Positions 62,511 to 64,000 of a stretch of 64,000 nt of DNA are shown in pieces (within the stretch, counting starts at the first letter, position 1; every line of letters starts with the position of its first letter). The translations under genes were made by a program, and so were the position numbers. The notes under the pieces were generated by a model. That model was not told the origin of the DNA, made no database searches, and worked only from the letters and a program-made list of their open reading frames with translations. The DNA is from Ilyonectria destructans (Eukaryota > Ascomycota > Sordariomycetes > Hypocreales > Nectriaceae), in contig JAHEWK010000030.1 in NCBI GenBank assembly GCA_020740775.1, positions 124,001 through 188,000 on the forward strand. Direction: 5' to 3'.

Positions 62511-64000
62511 CTAGTATTGTGCAGATGGATATGACAACAATGATAATCGTGCCTCATTTACTGTCCTCTCGCACAACTGTTCCAGCCTAGCCTCGCCATC
62601 AAACATTTCCTGTGGTATTTTATTCCCGACTATGTCCTGCACCCGTGCCTTTGACAGCAACATAATACCATCAAGCGATGTGCACCGCGATAGCTGCACA
62701 TACAGGCTGTACGGATCGCACTTTCCTGCCTCGAGTTGTCCAGTTGTGGTATTCAGCTTTGTTCCGGTTCCTCGCAGCTCCAGCGCAACCTCGAGGAGGG
62801 TTTCGCCTTGGATTTTGTAATCGGTGCATGCGAACGCTGCAGTGCAGGGAAGTCCTCGGCGGCTCACTTCGTGCCTCTGCCAGGGCCTCCTCTTGGCCCT
62901 CTTCTTCTTCTCAATGGGTATTTGGGCACTTGTTGGAGTAAGCAGGATCGTGCCGGGTGGCATGTCATCAAACTTGAACTTCTTGGTTGACTCGGACGAC
63001 AGGATGATGCCGGCAGGTGGTCTAAAGTGGAGGATAATGTTCGGGGCGAGTTGATACCCTGGGAATCTCTTGGCGTCTGGTATAACTTCCAGTGCTTTGT
63101 ACTTGGCCCCGTTTACGAGCTTGAGGCCTGGGTTCATATTCTTGGTCACCACCACCGGCATGCCAGGCACGAACATGAACGTGGCCGGCACACAGATCTT
63201 GCTGTCATCTCCGACGCTGGCCATGAGCGTAGCTTCTTCCTCCGTTACCGGTAATGTACTGGGTTTGCCCCAACGGTGCTGGGGTAGAAATATCCGGACT
63301 GGCTTCTGGTGGTGCCTCTGGAAGGCCAAGACCGCATCCATGTTCAGGCTCCATCTAGTGCTGTTGAGGGGTGTAACTACTGTGATGCCCTTGCCCCATG
63401 GTATGGCTCGGACTTCCTGAAAGCACCGGCTATTAAGAAGCTCCATGTCGGACTCGTCTTGCTGCCCCTGCCGGATCCGAGTCAGCAGCCGCTGCAGCTC
63501 CGGGTCCCCCGCTGCGCGCACCTGTTCGGTGAGCATAACGACGGTGGTAAATCGAGCCCAGAGTGCGTGCGCCCTCATTTCGTCCGCAATCCTGAGGGCG
63601 GACCATGGCGTCAACAGCGACTTGTTTTGCACCGGGCGGAACTGGTGGAAATCTCCTGATAGTAGCACCACTGGGATGCCGCCAAAATCTTGATTCGATC
63701 CCCGGGAGGCGCAAAGTCGCTTGTTGATGTCGGAGAGCGTCTGGAGGCCCAGCATGCTCACCTCGTCAATGATGAGCAGCCACTTTTCTCTCCATCTTCT
63801 TCGAGCATCACCGTCCACGTAGGTTACCGTGCTGCCATCGTCGGCATTGCTGCCGGATGCGTTGGGTTGCATCCCACAGGCGGAGTGAATAGTCACGCCG
63901 TTGATCCGCGCTGCTGCGGCCCCCGATGTCGCCGTCATAAGCAGCCTGTGCGATATGTCTTTGCTAGCGAACAATTCCGCCAACGCCTCGATGACCCTGG
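62511..64000 (-). CDS. Second Helitron helicase, C-terminal half (runs off window end)
   Basis: The frame is open from the window edge to the stop at 62511. It begins at ALAELFASKDISHRLLMTAT, just after Walker A, and has Walker B LLIIDEVSMLGLQTL, SGDFHQFRPVQ, FTTVVMLTEQVRAAGDPELQ and the C-terminal YVQLSRCTSLDGIMLLSKA. It is clearly related to the Helitron at 5859-9851 but a different copy (about two thirds of residues alike by eye). No internal break is seen. Helicase activity unwinds DNA in rolling-circle transposition; the Rep part lies outside the window. Confidence 0.88.
   Translation of the reverse strand, partial: RVIEALAELFASKDISHRLLMTATSGAAAARINGVTIHSACGMQPNASGSNADDGSTVTYVDGDARRRWREKWLLIIDEVSMLGLQTLSDINKRLCASRGSNQDFGGIPVVLLSGDFHQFRPVQNKSLLTPWSALRIADEMRAHALWARFTTVVMLTEQVRAAGDPELQRLLTRIRQGQQDESDMELLNSRCFQEVRAIPWGKGITVVTPLNSTRWSLNMDAVLAFQRHHQKPVRIFLPQHRWGKPSTLPVTEEEATLMASVGDDSKICVPATFMFVPGMPVVVTKNMNPGLKLVNGAKYKALEVIPDAKRFPGYQLAPNIILHFRPPAGIILSSESTKKFKFDDMPPGTILLTPTSAQIPIEKKKRAKRRPWQRHEVSRRGLPCTAAFACTDYKIQGETLLEVALELRGTGTKLNTTTGQLEAGKCDPYSLYVQLSRCTSLDGIMLLSKARVQDIVGNKIPQEMFDGEARLEQLCERTVNEARLSLLSYPSAQY

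Noticed and set aside
1..64000. CRISPR arrays, operons or bacterial promoters
   Set aside because: The gene structures are eukaryotic; the tandem repeats found have no spacer-repeat layout.
1..64000. Starship giant transposon
   Set aside because: No DUF3435 tyrosine-recombinase captain gene could be found in the window.

Overview
This window looks like repeat-rich, accessory-type DNA of a filamentous ascomycete (Pezizomycotina). The signs are short GT-AG introns (55-90 nt, with CTAAC/CTGAC branch sites), typical fungal gene families (GT32 mannosyltransferase, otubain, bZIP, bHLH, WOPR and RGS proteins, FunK1-like kinase, HeLo and hydrolase/ankyrin immune-receptor remnants), and C-to-T/G-to-A decay of repeats that resembles RIP. 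The species cannot be told from the sequence.

Layout. 1-9851: a Helitron (+ strand) whose Rep/helicase reading frame is otherwise intact but is split after codon 348 by about 5.5 kb of AT-rich DNA holding a decayed minus-strand Helitron. 9.9-20.3 kb: a Tc1/mariner-type MITE, two solo LTRs of one family in opposite orientation with exact 5-bp target duplications, an RGS gene, F-box and Arg/Ser-rich pseudogenes, a perfect 182-bp inverted LTR pair, and an intact GT32 gene. 20.4-29.9 kb: a truncated Copia element whose 5' part is split by a 5,357-bp DNA transposon with 34-bp terminal inverted repeats. That transposon carries three genes: a DUF3716-like zinc-cluster protein, a DDE integrase-type transposase and a minus-strand zinc-ribbon protein. 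30-38.7 kb: an intact bHLH gene, tandem LTR-like units, a decayed hydrolase-ankyrin receptor, a pogo fragment, a GH128 gene with an in-frame stop, and a LINE 3' end. 39.5-47 kb: divergent bZIP and otubain genes, a frameshifted sirtuin pseudogene, a pogo pseudogene and a membrane-protein pseudogene. 48.6-51.6 kb: a 15-bp tandem repeat, a tRNA-like sequence and a FunK1-like kinase. 52-58.3 kb: two MITEs, a solo LTR, a pogo pseudogene and an intact hAT element. 58.3-64 kb: a HeLo pseudogene, a short two-exon WOPR gene, 122-bp repeats and the 3' part of a second Helitron.

The most interesting object is the three-gene TIR element at 20467-25823. It is saturated with CGTAC/GTACG motifs (about 40 by eye) in exons, introns and spacers. 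It appears structurally complete and recently inserted, with a G6 duplication at its edges. The combination of a motif array and two element-encoded zinc proteins suggests, as an inference, a self-recognition or anti-silencing system. The host Copia has its own signature (GATC, about 45 by eye) and separates Gag from Pol by one in-frame TGA followed by CTAG, the known readthrough context.

Probably working genes of the host: GT32, bHLH, otubain, bZIP (one frame question), FunK1-like kinase and WOPR. Most of the rest is mobile DNA or decaying genes.
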